Part shown: piece by piece, positions 50,401-62,900 of the stretch
How positions within the stretch are numbered: position 1 is the stretch's first letter
Layout: each line of letters begins with the position of its first letter
Origin: Mesotaenium endlicherianum
Taxonomy: Eukaryota; Streptophyta; Zygnematophyceae; Zygnematales; Mesotaeniaceae
Length of the DNA stretch: 64,000 nucleotides
Direction of reading: 5' to 3'
Assembly (NCBI GenBank): GCA_009602735.1
Contig: WELA01013098.1
Span: forward strand, 97,977 to 161,976
Notes under the pieces: model-generated
What the model saw: only the letters and a program-made list of their open reading frames with translations
Told to the model about the DNA's origin: nothing
The model's database searches: none
Made by a program: the position numbers and the translations under genes

Positions 50401-50950
50401 CCCTCCTCCCCCCCCAACAACCACCACCACCACCACCACCAGTTTGAAAGGAAAGAACAGAGCATGTTGATCATCACGAGAGTGCATTCTGTCAGTCAGT
50501 CAGTCAGTCAACCAGCACCGGTCCCCCCCCCTCGCCAATCCATCGCTTCTGCACAGCTGTCCAGAATGAAATGCTTGCTGCTCTGCTCTATACACCATCT
50601 TCTGTGCTGATGCAATGATGACGTGAGTGGACTATTCACCCACTCAAGCAAGGGCTTCTTACCTCTAGCTACCGCCAACGACAGCGAGACAGACTGCAGA
50701 TTTTTGGTACCTGAGGAGGAGGAGGAGGAGGAGGAGGGGGCAAGGCATAGAACAAACTCGCAGGTATTCGCCATCGCCGCCGGCATGCGGAATGGCGCTG
50801 CCCAGCTCCGCGTACAGCAGGGATGACGCGTAGGCCACCACGCCAGCCACCACCCACGTGACAAGGGCCATGCCCACGCTGCCCACGTCCTGCAGCACCA
50901 CGCCGGGGCTCGCAAATATCCCACTCCCCATCACTATGCCCACCACCATG
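47463..50950 (-). CDS. SLC7/LAT-type amino-acid transporter, partial (5' exon and TM3-5 exons not found)
   Basis: This belongs to the APC superfamily, which moves amino acids across a membrane. Exons on the minus strand: 50950-50758 (TM1-2, VGIVMGSGIFASPG, YAELGSAIPHAG), 49869-49668 (LQNALTLTK, IWAFDG), 49497-49401 (VYLSEELVEPARDLP), 49306-49264, 48830-48688 (LGCANGSLMATSRYL), 48422-48332 (YAAARQGQLPRPL), 48116-48066 (VWTSVVLAVSSNDLEK) and 47675-47463 (YFGIAAWVFYAA, ending at TAG 47463-47465). Most junction phases fit. A stretch of about 90 residues (TM3-5) is missing between the first two exons, next to an N at 49885. A tiny exon is probably missed near the N at 48154, and the N-terminus before TM1 is not found. 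The family call is firm; substrate is unknown. Confidence 0.82.
50120..50390 (+). CDS. Isolated kelch-repeat exon
   Basis: The 271-base exon has an AG before it (gtgacag|g) and a GT after it (ttgcag|gt). It encodes about 90 residues with kelch-type blades: WQRMADMATPR, IDDKIYVAAGM, VEVYDPGADTWRFVAPM and HGGKLLVGGM. Kelch repeats build beta-propellers for protein binding, often in F-box proteins. No further kelch exon was found on either side, and it lies on the strand opposite to the transporter, inside its incomplete interval. It could be a nested gene piece, a transferred exon, or the result of a false join at the N at 49885. Confidence 0.6.
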
Positions 50951-53900
50951 CTGCAACACGAGAAAAAACACTTAATAGATAGCCCTACTTCTGCTTTATA
51001 ATATATCAGCAACCACATAGGCATGCAGGTTGTGCCCCTGTACAGTACTCACGTGGCCTGCACGCACACATGCATGCATGCATTCTCACTTTCATGCAGA
51101 CAGAGTTACGTCAGGTTCATCTTACGCTGTGGCCACAGGGACCAGAGGATGTCAAACGCGGAATGGCAGCAGCAGCAAGCAGGCTTGCTAATATGGGACA
51201 GGTAGGAGGAGGTTGTTGCTAGAATGCGTGTGCATGTGCCAGGAGAGCCAGGAGGGAGCGTGGGAGGCATGCATGCATTCAACACACAAACAACCATACA
51301 CTCCCGCTACGGTCTTCCTACATGATGGCCTCAGGAGAACTTGAACCATAAAGTAAAACTGTACTGTAGATACTTGTCAATTTGGTCCACTAGAACCCCA
51401 TCGCTTCAATTTGAGGTCGAGTCAAAATTGAAGGAAGGAAACGTATTAGATGTATTGAAGTACTAACTATGAACAAAACGATTTCCTAGCACAGGACACA
51501 GGAAAGTAAGGCCCTAGCAGCTGCAGACATGATTATGAGAGATATGACAGAAGCGGCACGCATAACATTTGCCATACCTGATGCCATCAAAAAAAGTCAA
51601 CGTTCTTTTGAGCCCATGCACTTCAGGCTGGCACAGGTCGCCATCACCACCAACTCGGAGCAGTGGAACCACGACGGCGTGACGATCAGCAGTCGGAATA
51701 CCAGGAGCTACAACACAGTGCTGCCCTGTAGTTCTGTTACCATGAAGTATGCCTTGACTCATTATGGCGGACGTATATGGTCTTAACCAACCTGCCAGGT
51801 CGGAAACTTACACGTCGAGTGCAAAAGTATAGACTTTACTTCTCAGGGTCTGGGCACGAGCATGGATGACCTAAACAATGACCAGCCACCTATGTGAAAG
51901 AGAAAGTAATGGAAGTGGCAAGACTAACCCAGACAAGCGTGCTCCATCTTCTTAGGCCATCATATCGCTGACAGGTTACCGTCTACACTGCCATTCACTC
52001 GAGCGTCCAGTAGCCCTCTGTTTAGTCACAGCGGTCCTCGATCTTAGACCGCCAAACCACGTTACTTACACTCAAGATTTTTTTGAACTTGATTTTGACA
52101 TGCATGATAGCGGGCCGCATCGGTCACATGAGAGTACCATCATGTTTTCGTTGCGCGGGAGGCCCAGCGACTAGACAGTTTTTTCAAGTGCAGGCTACAT
52201 CATCGAACATGATCGCCAAAAAAGCAACTCAACCCCACATGAAGGCAACGGAATTATATGTTCTTTTCGATTATGTCGGTCGCGTCGGCAGAATATATGC
52301 GATTGATACGAAGCACTTCTAATCTAGAATGTCGGTCGACCTCACGCGATCGACCTCAAAGACGACGTGGCATAGTTAACAAAGTAGGACGTCGTTTATA
52401 CGTGAACCCTTTACCCCTCCACAATGTGCGGGGTATGACTACGAGGCATGTGGACGGACGTGACCACGCCTCAGGCAATTCACGCTTAGGCCATTTTTTC
52501 AACCTCAGAAAGTTTTCGTCCTGGGAGTAGGGCCGTGTGCGCTGTGCGTAAACGTACGACTGTAAATGTGACACCAGGGGTCGTTGAAGAGCACCGGGCT
52601 TCTCTGTCGAATGTATATGGGAGAATGAGAAAGAGATGGTACTGGTTGGTATTTACTAGCTACCAATCTCGTTCATTTGTGAAAAACTTATAAAGCGCCT
52701 TGAGGCTTGAGTTCGTCAAAAATTTGTCGCTCACTTCAGAAGTCTTGTCGTATTTGCGAGTTCTCCAACGAATCTTTAAAATCGAGTTAAGTGGGTCATA
52801 GTGCAGGGACGATTTAACAACGTTCAAGCTGGTTCAAGTTGCTCGACAAAGCTTTCAAGTTTTTGAGACTTTGAAAACTTGAAACCACTTTCAGGTCGTC
52901 ACAACTTGAAAATTTTCGACAGGATGAAGCTCAACATGACAGAAAATTGAGTGGACGTGGTATGATCCAGTGTGGTCAAGCTACGTGCCTCGTTGAAGCT
53001 TGAGCGGAGTTTGAATCATGTGTTAAGTCGTCAAAAAGCTGATCGACCTAGCCCAACGTGACGGGTGAGCTAGCGTGAACGCTGGAATCAACCGCGGCAA
53101 CCTTGAGAGCAGTCCATTTGCCCGTGTCATGTTATCGTCATATCATGTTCGCGTCAAGTTCTCCGAAAAAAAATCTAGAGTGTAGGGCTAGTTTACAGTG
53201 GGCAGTCGCGTAATGTTCCTTTCCGCTGTTGGCGCTTTTGTGTTTCCCGTCTTTGAATTGTAAAACGTCCTATTCAATTTTTAAAATGATCTACAGTTGA
53301 CACTTTGGTTTACACACCCTGAGAATGGACAAGGAGGAAAACGGCCGTTTCGAGGCCGTTAAGTAAGGCCGGTAGGTCGTTTCATACTTTTTCAGAGGTC
53401 GAAAAACATACGAAAAAAATCTGCACTTTGTCTGGCAGCATTCCGTAGCCAAAAGTAGGAAAACCTACTTTCTCTCAAAACTGTATTACCAATCTTGAAA
53501 TAAGTGGGTTTTCCCACCTTTCAACAAGGTGGGTTTCCCAACCTTTCAACCAGGTGGGTTTTGACCTCATTATGAAAGGCAATTCACGTGCATGCCAAAT
53601 TGGAGCTTCCAATATAGAATCATATTTATATTGATAAAAATGGTACAGACATTAAAACCCTAGATAAAAATATGAGATCTCAATATTGATATTCTTTGTA
53701 CCTCCATAGCTACTTAATAAAAATGTAAGAGCTAAGCTCTACCTCACAAGCATGACGATAACCAAGTCTGTCCTACATCCTAGTGTCTAAAAGCTCATTA
53801 TCCAGCTACAGAGGATGCAACCACCTCGTGGAAGTGCCTCTACCACCTCTCATTCGCCTCATTCTCCCTGCACAAACACATAATGTACATCGTCCGTTAA

Positions 53901-54322
53901 ATAAAACAAAGACTTACAGTTTAAAGCACCACTCAAAGAGGGATAGACACGACGAGGTGGAGAGAGAGAGAGGGACATGGAAAGGAAAAAGAGGGGAGAG
54001 AGAGAGCGCATAGGCACACACGGACAGTCAGCCACCTGCAGGACACCATACACTGCCACGAGGTAACCAGCCCGTCGCACATGACCTCTGTTTTAGGCCT
54101 TGCCATCCCATCCACGCACGCACATCTTGTCAGCATCCAACCACACGCGTGCGCATGCACAAAGAGAAAGGAGGTGCAAGAGAGAGCCGCTTGCCCAACA
54201 CCCCATACACCTGCCCCAGCGTGTCCGCCGTCGTGGTCACCTGCGCTTTCAGCACGCCGCGCACACGTGAATGGACGGTAATAGAAAGAGCGCTTGCACG
54301 CAAGTGCATGTAAACTCTCTTA
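50951..54322. other. Intergenic stretch without supported genes
   Basis: Only short reading frames without family resemblance are seen. At 53505-53570 short inverted and direct copies of aggtgggttt and cccacctttcaac repeat three times. 51.5-51.8 kb has an 85-codon open frame that I cannot assign. The missing 5' exon of the transporter may lie here but was not recognised. Confidence 0.55.
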
Positions 54323-54323
54323 T

Positions 54324-54371
<48 letters not shown>
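54323..54371. repeat. (GA)n microsatellite
   Basis: About 49 bases of almost pure GA repeat end exactly where the LTR of element M copy M2 begins (TGTCATGATT at 54372). Confidence 0.9.
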
Positions 54372-54375
<4 letters not shown>

Positions 54376-55540
54376 TCATGATTTATTGAGTCGAGGTTGT
54401 CGCACGAAACCGAGCTCCACATGTGTGAACCATCAACCTAGGAAGGCCAACTTTGCATAGACTTTACGCATCCATACGTTGACCTTTTCTCAATTTCCAA
54501 GTCACCAAAGTGTAGCGCGTGGAGTCACCTTCCCAATGGCACCGGGTTCGCGTTATTTGGTCATGTATCGCGCGAGATATGAGCGATCTAGTCCGCGTCA
54601 CCTACCGGCCCCTAGCGGATCCTCACCAAAGGGCAATTTGTCTTTCAATGTGCACATTCTTGCTTATTCGTGACCCCCTAAAACCCCTAGCTTGTGCGCA
54701 CAAATCCGCGAGCCCCTTAGCCTACATAAGCTTTGCATTTCCGTAGTATATGTGCATCATTGAGGCTATAACTTGGTGACTGCATCACCTACTCCTAGAG
54801 GAAGCTTCCTCAATTTTCAGATCCACTTTTGAGGCGCTATCTAGGTAGAACCACCCAAGGTAAGCTCGGCCAATGAGGGACATGTAGCATATCCTACGCA
54901 CCTTGCTTTGATTGGTTTGAGTTATGCTTAGCCTATAGGAGTGCTAGTACATGCCTTGTACACATTAGTGGACATAGGAGAGCCTCCTAGGCTCAGCGCC
55001 GAGGTCATCTCTCTATCACTGCACCTGTAAGGTTATGAAAGTGTAGTTTGTTTCTTTCTAGTATTTTATATGCATAGAGTGTGATTTTAGAAGAACTTTG
55101 GCCCTTATTTCAAGTCATTTGGACAAGTATTGAGATAGTTATGAATTTTGGAAGTTTTTAGTGAGTTTTTAATGTCACATATTCTATTTAGTGACAAGGA
55201 CAGGTCCAGTGACGAGAATTTTGGTTGGAGTCCAGGAAGTAGGACATTGAAACATGAGGGTTCCAGAAAGTACGTACAATTACGTAGAGTGCCAAAGTGA
55301 TCGTGGAATTTCTAGAAACTCCGTGAGGAGTTAGTGGATTGTGTAGTAGAATATTCTAGAGTGTGATTGTGTGCGTGTGAGTGTGCTAGCTTGTCCAACT
55401 AGGCAAGGTCAAGTACATGGAAGGAGCCATAGGAGAAGGTTCTGGAGGTACCTTGCTAGAGAGGACACTTAGAGTTAAAGGATAAATGGGAAGCACAAGG
55501 AAGTAGAGGGAGCTTAGTCTAGTCTAACCTTCTTATCTTG
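54372..55540 (+). repeat. 5' LTR and leader of element M copy M2 (inner end approximate)
   Basis: It shares blocks with 17200-17715 and the minus strand of 36608 downward, such as caacctaggaaggcc and gaggaagcttcctc. The region from 54900 to 55540 has no ORF and diverges from M1. The 3' limit is an estimate because no primer-binding site was recognised. Confidence 0.6.
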
Positions 55541-55744
55541 TACACGACTTTTCGTAATAAAGTGAGTTTCTTTCCACTCCTCTCTCATGTAGCCCTCTAA
55601 CTCTTGCAAGGGTGGCATACCACCAGGCCACTCCACCTTGTGAATGCAACTACGAAAGGTCCTCGTGCACGCTTCCACTCGCGGGTGAGGGTGCGTGAGT
55701 TTGTATGGGCGCACTCCCCGCACCCTCTCCCCTTTCACCACCGC

Positions 55745-58700
55745 ATGCCGGCGGTCTCCTTCGCAGAGCTCGGCGTCTCCATGGAGGCAACGAGGCAGGC
55801 CGCTCAGCTGATGCTCCAGTCACGCAGAGCCACGCTACGCACCGCCGCCAGGAGGCCGACGACCGATGCCGCCACCGCGGTGTGATCCATGCCCGCGCGC
55901 CCTGCGCATGAGCGCAGGATGATCAGTACTCCTAACGCCGCGTTTTTGGATAATTCGCAGGGGATCGTGCTCGTCAACACCCAGGCGCCGCAGCGCATCA
56001 TGTTCGACACAGGAGCGCAGCCGGTTCTCATCAGCCTCCGCTACTTCCGTCAGCTGGGACTCTCTTCCGCTGACTTAGAGGACTCTCCGACGCGCATTAA
56101 CACCGCCGCCGGCACGTCCGAGACCGTCGCCGGTCGCACGAGGTTGGCGCTACTGTTCACTCTGCGCCCAGGCACGGCAGACGAGACAGCCATCCATCGG
56201 CACGCACTCGTCACTCCCTCCGAGTCCTTTGATGTGCTCCTAGGGCAGGTTGTGCTCTTCCCCATTGGCGCCGCGGTCGACAACTGGACAGAGCGCGTCT
56301 TCTATCGCCCCGACTGGAGGACAGGGGGGACGCGCACCGCATCCTTGCCTCTTGACATTGTCGATCGCCGCCCAGCAATGTCCGCTCTTTATGGCTTCAT
56401 GGGGCTGGACGATGGCCGGCCAGTGGTCAAGACCGCTAAGGACGGGCCCGAGGACGAGGAGATCTCTGTGGGGGTGGACCTGCTCGAGTCACAGAACGAG
56501 GAGCCGGACCTACCTAGTGCCGAGCTCTATCTCACGCCGCAGCTGCAGGCGGATGTCCTAGCCGCCCAGGCCAGGGAGCAGATCCGCATCTGCATTGCCC
56601 ACAGCGCGATGATGCGGCAGATGGCGGACCTGAGGCCCTCGCCACGGCCAGCACAGCCATCGCTGCCGCCGCCCTTGCTCGCGGTGCGGTCGCAGCGCCT
56701 ACGGCTCATCAGGGGGTCTCGGCCTCTCGAGGCGAACCGTCCGCGAGGACCAACGTCCGCGTTCGCCACGACGTGCCTGTTGGCGTGGCCATTCAGTACA
56801 GTATGGACTCTCAGCCGCCCCCGCACGACGCCTCGCATCAGACCGGCGAGACCTGGCCTCGCCCCACGGCATCCGAAGACGAGGCCATGCGGCAGGCAGC
56901 TTATCCTGGCAGATTGGACGACCAGTCCCTCAAAAGTGAGGAGGAGACGCAATGGGAACGACTGCCAGAGGCTTCCGTCGAGGTCCTCAGCGCGGCGCCA
57001 CCCAAGGAGACCTTGCCAGCTGCGCCTACGGCACGCAGGCAGCGCACACCTACCGGTCCGCCCGGCTTCAGCGCACCCAGCCAGCCCATGACTCACGACT
57101 GGCCCAGCAGGGCTCGCACCGACGCCGCTGGACCCAGCCGACCAGTGTCACACGACTGCTCCACGAGCCACGAGTGTCGCCGCATCGCGCATTTGTTTGC
57201 GACGAGCCATGCTGCCGCGGCCTCCTCTAGCGCTGGCCCACACTCCATACAGCAGCCACCGCCCAGGCTCAGCGTCCGCGAGCCACACCGCGCGACCCCG
57301 TCGATCTGCGCCCATCTGACCTACGCACATCGCACTTGGCCGACCAACGGACCCGCTCGAGAGACGACTCCTCTCCGCGAGACGAGCCGCTCCCGATCGC
57401 TCACACCCCTTTGCGAAACGCGAGAGGTGACTCCCCTCCGCGAGACGCGAGCCCGCTCCGTCACGCCGCCCTACGACGACAGGGACCGCACACCTCCATA
57501 CGACGACACTCGCAACCGACGTCGCACTCCGCCCTTCCGGCCCCTCTCAGCTGGCGACGACGCCCAATCTTCTTCCGAGGCGCATTTCGTGATGCTGGCC
57601 CCTACAGCTCCGCGCGCCAGCGTCCCTCGCAGCCACATCGTTGGCGACGGTCCCTCCGGTTCACCTCCTCCTAAGGTGGCCCGCACCGACAGCAGGCCGC
57701 CCAGTCGTCACCCATTTACGGCCGCCGCACGCACACGGCTCATGTCTAGTCTCCGCCAACCCCGAGACGCGCCCGTCCCACGAGGGCAGCCTCGGCCGCG
57801 AGTCCAGTTGGCCCCTCGACGGCCAGTTCGATCCCCGCAGGAGGCCGACAGCTCCGAGCGCTCCGTCTACACAGTCCCTTCTGCAGACATGCGCGCACGC
57901 CAGCGGGTCTACTTCGACCCGCACCCCTACTTGACCCAGCGTCCCGTTCTCGACCAGCTGGCCCACGCGGCCTCGCACCAGACTGACCGCGCCCAGCGCG
58001 ACAGGTGGCAGCAGCTGTGCGTGGCCTCGGCCCGACGTCAGGCCCGCACTGTCTCTCCCACAGCCCTGCAGGATGCGCGCCTGCGGTGGCGCACCTACCA
58101 GGATCACGCACGGGGGGAGCGTCCGCAGCCGCTCATTGACCGCATCCCCAGCCTTACGCGTGACTACGCAGACCGTGCTGTGGCCGCCCTCCGCATGGCG
58201 CCACATCAGCACAACGTCGAGCGTACCTTCCCGCCGCCCGCTCAGCCCGGCACCCCTGCCGTGGGGTGTCGCCCACTTCCGACTCCTATCTGCGCAGACG
58301 CTCTGGACGAGCGGCCTGGCGGCATTGTCCTCGTCGAGCTCTTCGCCGACATCGCCACCGGGTTACTCGCAACCTTACAGGCCGGCATCCCGGTGCGCCG
58401 CTACGTCTATGTCGATCCCGATCCTGAGGCCCAGCAGGTGGCCCGTCGGCAGATGGCGTTGGGCCACGAGCGGTTCCCTGACCTCCTTCCCGCGCACGCA
58501 TTCCGCCGCGCTCAGACAGACTGGCCCATGGACATCCGCGACATCACCGTTGAGCATGTCACCCGACTTGGGCCCATTGACCTCGTCATCGCCGGTTGGG
58601 AGTGCCGGGGCTTCTCCAGAGCCGGGCATGGCAGGGCGCTCCGCGATCCCCGCACGGCCCTCTTCTGGCACTTGCTCCGCGTCCTCAACATTGTTGAGGA

Positions 58701-59246
58701 TCGCCAGCCGCCACACACACTCGCGTGGGTCCTGGAGAACGTGGCCGCACGCCCGATCGCCGTCCCGATGTTAGCGCCGACTTCGCTCTTTGCAGCAGCT
58801 ACGTCGGCCGCGAGGCCGTCATCGACGCTGCCCAGATTGGTTCCTTCGCGCACCGCGTCCGCGCCTACTTCACAAACCTGGCGATGCCAGGTACTCTCAA
58901 GGCGTTGGCCGCCTCTCATCCACGTCACACACGCGCCGTCGACTCCATCCTCGATGCCCCTCGTCTGGCCCAGCGCGTGACGGCGCTGCCACATCCCTCC
59001 ATGGCGCAGTGTGAGGTCCTGCATGACGTCACTCGCGCGCTGCCGACTTTTGTCAGCCGCTACGACAGCGACGCCTTTGTCGGAGATCAGCGCGGGATGG
59101 TCATTGACCTGGAGACTGGCATGTTTGACAGGCCACGCCTTGCAGAGATGGAGCGTGCCATGGGCTTTCCGCCGCATCTCCCGCAGGTGGACGGTCTCAC
59201 TGAGGTGAACCGCATTCGCCTCTTGGGGCAGGCAATCGACGCCAAC
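55745..59246 (+). pseudogene. M2 protease plus DNMT3-like cytosine-5 methyltransferase, frameshifted
   Basis: The protease has MFDTGAQPVLIS (active site 56006-56014) and ESFDVLLGQVVLF. The frame shifts by -1 near 56640-56780 into a Pro/Arg/Ser linker with repeated TPLRET and TPPYDD units. The methyltransferase follows: motif I VELFADIATGLLATLQ (near 58333), RRYVYVDPDPEAQQ, GPIDLVIAGWECRGFS with catalytic Cys at 58603-58605, LFWHLLRV and LENV (58732-58743). Another -1 shift near 58760 is needed to reach the target-recognition part (SFAHRVRAYFTNL) and C-terminal LAEMERAMGFP and NRIRLLGQAID. These features match the DNMT3/DRM type. The final stop TGA (59247) belongs to the inserted Gypsy-B LTR. 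A TGA also lies near 55883. It is inactive as sequenced, but catalytic residues are kept. Confidence 0.85.
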
Positions 59247-59990
59247 TGAAAGGGGCAAAGTGCCCTAGTGGAAGCGCAGTGACTCACGAGGAGAGGAACT
59301 AGTTGCCATCATACTAGAGAGTGCAGCGGCATATCACTAACAAAGCTTAGGAAAAATACTCAATATTTTGAGTAGCAAGAAACTGCTCACAAATGATGTA
59401 GGATGAAAGGCCTTGTCATTACAAACCCGTAGAAATTTACAGAAGTGAAAACTGATAAGAAACAAAGAAGTTATGCCTATTTATAATTTTCTGCCTAAGT
59501 GCTTCCCCCTAGGAGGAAGCTACGGATTTTCCTAAGTGTTCGTCAAATCGTCCCTTCCAGAATATTCGTGAGTAAGCCAGATCAGTCTAATCTGACGTGT
59601 CGGGCCGAATTGACGTCCATATACATGCATCGACATTTCTAGAATATTCTATCTTAGACGCGCTAGGCTAAACCGAAACTTCTAGGTAAATCGACCTAGT
59701 CGGCACTCCGCGTCAGCCGAACTTACGTGAAGGTTCGAGTTCATTCTAACGGGCCAGATCGCTCGACGCTGTCGGTCAATCCGACGGTCGCGCTCACCGC
59801 GAATTAAGGACAGTCGTCAACCGACCTCAAAACTAATTAAACTTCGGAAATCCATAACTCTCTCAATACTTGACCAAATTCGATGAACTTTATATCAAAA
59901 TGACCACAAAAATGCACTCTACACTACTATACAATCAAAACATACTTTCATGATACTCAAAAATGCACTTCATAAACCTATGACCTTACA
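59247..59990 (-). repeat. 3' LTR of Gypsy-B copy B2
   Basis: It is 744 bp. On the minus strand it starts TGTAAGGTCATAGG and ends CCCCTTTCA. It matches 15334-16086 along its length. Pol runs 13 bases into it. Confidence 0.93.
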
Positions 59991-62900
59991 TCATCCCCCT
60001 TCTCAAGATGCGACGTCCTCGACGCATTCTGCAGATAACGTCTCAACTTACTCTTACAATGAGTCAAGTTGGCCTCTGGCTCCCAAGTGTTGTCGTCCGC
60101 ATGGTAGCCTTTCCACTTGACCAGATACTCTTGGACAACTCGTTGACCTCGCTTGACTCGTCGATCGCCGACAATCGCCTCCACTTCATACTCCAATACA
60201 TCATCGATCTCGACCGGTGGTGGCGGTGTAGGTAGTCGTCCTGGATGTCCTTCATTCGGGTCAACGTATGGCCGTAGACAACTGACATGGAACACATCAT
60301 GGATACGCCATCCTGGAGGAAGTTCCAACTTGTAGGTCACTAGATTCACCTGCTTGAGCACTTCAAAGGGACCTGTAAACCGTGCCCGCAGTTTCCTCTT
60401 GCCTGTGAAAGGTAGGTTCTCTGTGGACAAGAGTACTTTGTCGCCCACTTGGAATGTCACTTCCCTCCTGTGCTTGTTAGCATGCTTGACCTGCTCTTGT
60501 TGTGCCTTCCGAATACACGTCTTCGCCATATCCCAAGTCTTGGCCATCTGCTCCATAAAAGCTTGTGTAGTAGGAACCTGAGTCTCCTTGGCCTTCTCCA
60601 ACAAGATGTTCCCTGGATGATATACTTCTCTCCCATAAACCATAGCGAATGGTGACTGCTTGGTCGATCCCTGCATGCTGTTGTTGTAGGCAAACTCCAA
60701 CCCTGGTAGCTTCTTGTCCCACTCTGAAGGGTCTTCCATAGTGAAACTCCTGAGCACCTCTTGCAGAGTTCTGTTGAGCCTCTCACTCTGCCCATCTGTC
60801 TGAGGGTGATAGGAAGTGCTCATACTCAGCTTGGTCCCCATCAAAGTAAACAATGACCGCCAAAAGTTGCTAGTAAACCTTGGATCTCGATCTGAAACAA
60901 TCACCTTCGGCAACCCATGTAGCCTAAAAATATGATCAAAGAATAGCCGTGCCACATCTGCTGCCGTAGAAGTCTCCTTCATGGGAATGAAGTGAGCCAT
61001 CTTGCTGAGTCTGTCAGACACTACCCATACTGCATCGTGCCCTTGACCACTGACTGGTAACGATGTGATGAAGTCCATAGCAATCTGCTCCCAAGGATAC
61101 TCTGGAATAGGCAGGGGTCGCAATGTACCTCCCTTCTTTTGATTTGGTGTCTTGTTTCTCTGGCACGCATCGCAACTCCTGATCCACTCCTCGATGTCCT
61201 TGTCCATATTTCTCCAGTAATATTCCCGCTTCAGCACGCTTGCCGTCTTCTCGCTTCCAAAGTGTCCAGCATATAAGCAGTCATGATGCTCCGTAAGTAG
61301 TAAGTCTCGTAGCTCCTTGATGTCAGGTACCACCACTCTCTTGGAATCACCATAATACCATATGCCGTCCTTCTTCTGCATACTCGCGTTGAACTCCGCT
61401 GCTCCACCATCAGCAAACTGTGGGTCCTCCTCATAACCTTTTTGAAGCTTCTCCTTGAAGTCCATATTCTCCTTGATGACTGAGACAGCTGCAAGGTCAC
61501 ACCTCCTGGATAAAGCGTCTGCAGGGTTGATCTTCCCAGGTAAGTACTCAATCTTGTGGTCGAACTGTTGCAGAAACTCCATCCACCTTGCTTGTCTTGG
61601 TGTCAACGTTGGCTGCGTCATAAACTTCTCCAAGCTCTTGTGGTCGGTCTTGATGAACACCTTCCGACCGTCCACATAACATCGCCAAATCCTCAAAGCC
61701 TGGATAATAGCCAACATCTCTCGCTCGTGTGCTGCATAGTTCTGCTCTGCAGGACTCAACTTCCTGCTCTCATATGCCACAGGCTGCAATCCTTTGCCCT
61801 GGTCCTGGAGAAGAATGGCTCCCACTGCAAAGTTTGACGCGTCTGTGATGATGGTGAAAGGAAGCTCTGGACTGGCAATTGCCAACACAGGTGCCTGTGT
61901 TAACAGCTCTTTAATCTTCTCGAAGGCTTGCTGCTCCTTGTCACCCCATAGCCACTTCTCCTGCTTCTTCAACATGTCCGTGAGCGGTGCACACACCTTG
62001 GCAAATCCTTCAATGAAACGTCGGTAATAATTCGCCATGCCGAGGAAACTCCTGAGTTGATGAATATCAGCAGGTACCGGCCAATCTCTGACTGCTTGCA
62101 CCTTCTTCTGCTCCACCTTGACTCCTTCAGCTCCCACTATGTGTCCAAGAAACTCGACCTCCTTGAGACAGAAGTCGCACTTGCTCATCTTCCCATACAG
62201 CTTTTGATCTCTCAAGACCTCCAACACCTTCCTCAGATGCCCCACATGCTCCTCCAAGGTCTTCGAATAGATCAGGATGTCGTCCAAAAATACCACCACA
62301 AACTGGTCCAAGTAGGGTCTGAAGATACTATTCATGAGTCCCATGAATGTAGCAGGTGCATTGGTCAATCCAAAAGGCATGACTGTGAACTCAAACAAAC
62401 CATAGCGAGTTCTGAAAGCAGTCTTCTGAACGTCTCCTTCCGCAATCCGTACCTGGTGATAGCCACTCCTCAAATCGATCTTCGAGAAATACTTCGCCCC
62501 GACAAGCCTGTCAATCAACTCGTCCACTCGTGGAAGTGAGTACCTGTTCTTGATGGTGACCTTGTTGAGTGCCCGGTAGTCGACACACATCCTCATAGTC
62601 CCATCCTTCTTCTTCACCAATAAGACTAGCGCTGCAAATGGAGACTCGCTGGGTCGGATGAATCCCTTCTCCAATAACTCCGTCAGTTGCTTCTTTAACT
62701 CATCCAACTCCGCAAACGATTGTCGATAGGCGGGTCTCACTGGTGGCTTGCTCCCTGGTTCCAACTCAATCTTGTGCTCCATAGCTCTCTGTGGAGGTAA
62801 TCCTGCAGGTAGCTCCTCAGGAAATACGTTCTTGAACTCCTCCAACAGCGCCTTAATTTGGGCAGGCATCTCAGCAGGCTTCTTCTCCTGAGCAGTTGGG

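Larger units (their letters stand above)
54372..59246 (+). mobile_element. Element M copy M2: LTR, protease and DNMT3-like methyltransferase
   Basis: The 5' LTR starts TGTCATGATTTATTGAG at 54372, and its inner end lies before about 55550. Gag is missing compared with M1. Protease, Pro/Arg/Ser-rich linker and methyltransferase follow. The element ends where the Gypsy-B LTR begins (TGAAAGG at 59247), so its 3' part is not in the window. No reverse transcriptase or integrase is seen in the 4.9 kb. Confidence 0.8.

Noticed and set aside
51529-51786. 85-codon open frame near the transporter
   Set aside because: Looked at as a possible 5' transporter exon or retroelement end; it lies on the wrong strand for the former and shows no known motif.
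53505-53570. Short repeats of aggtgggttt as a CRISPR-like or regulatory array
   Set aside because: Only three imperfect units without regular spacers; a simple local duplication is enough to explain them.
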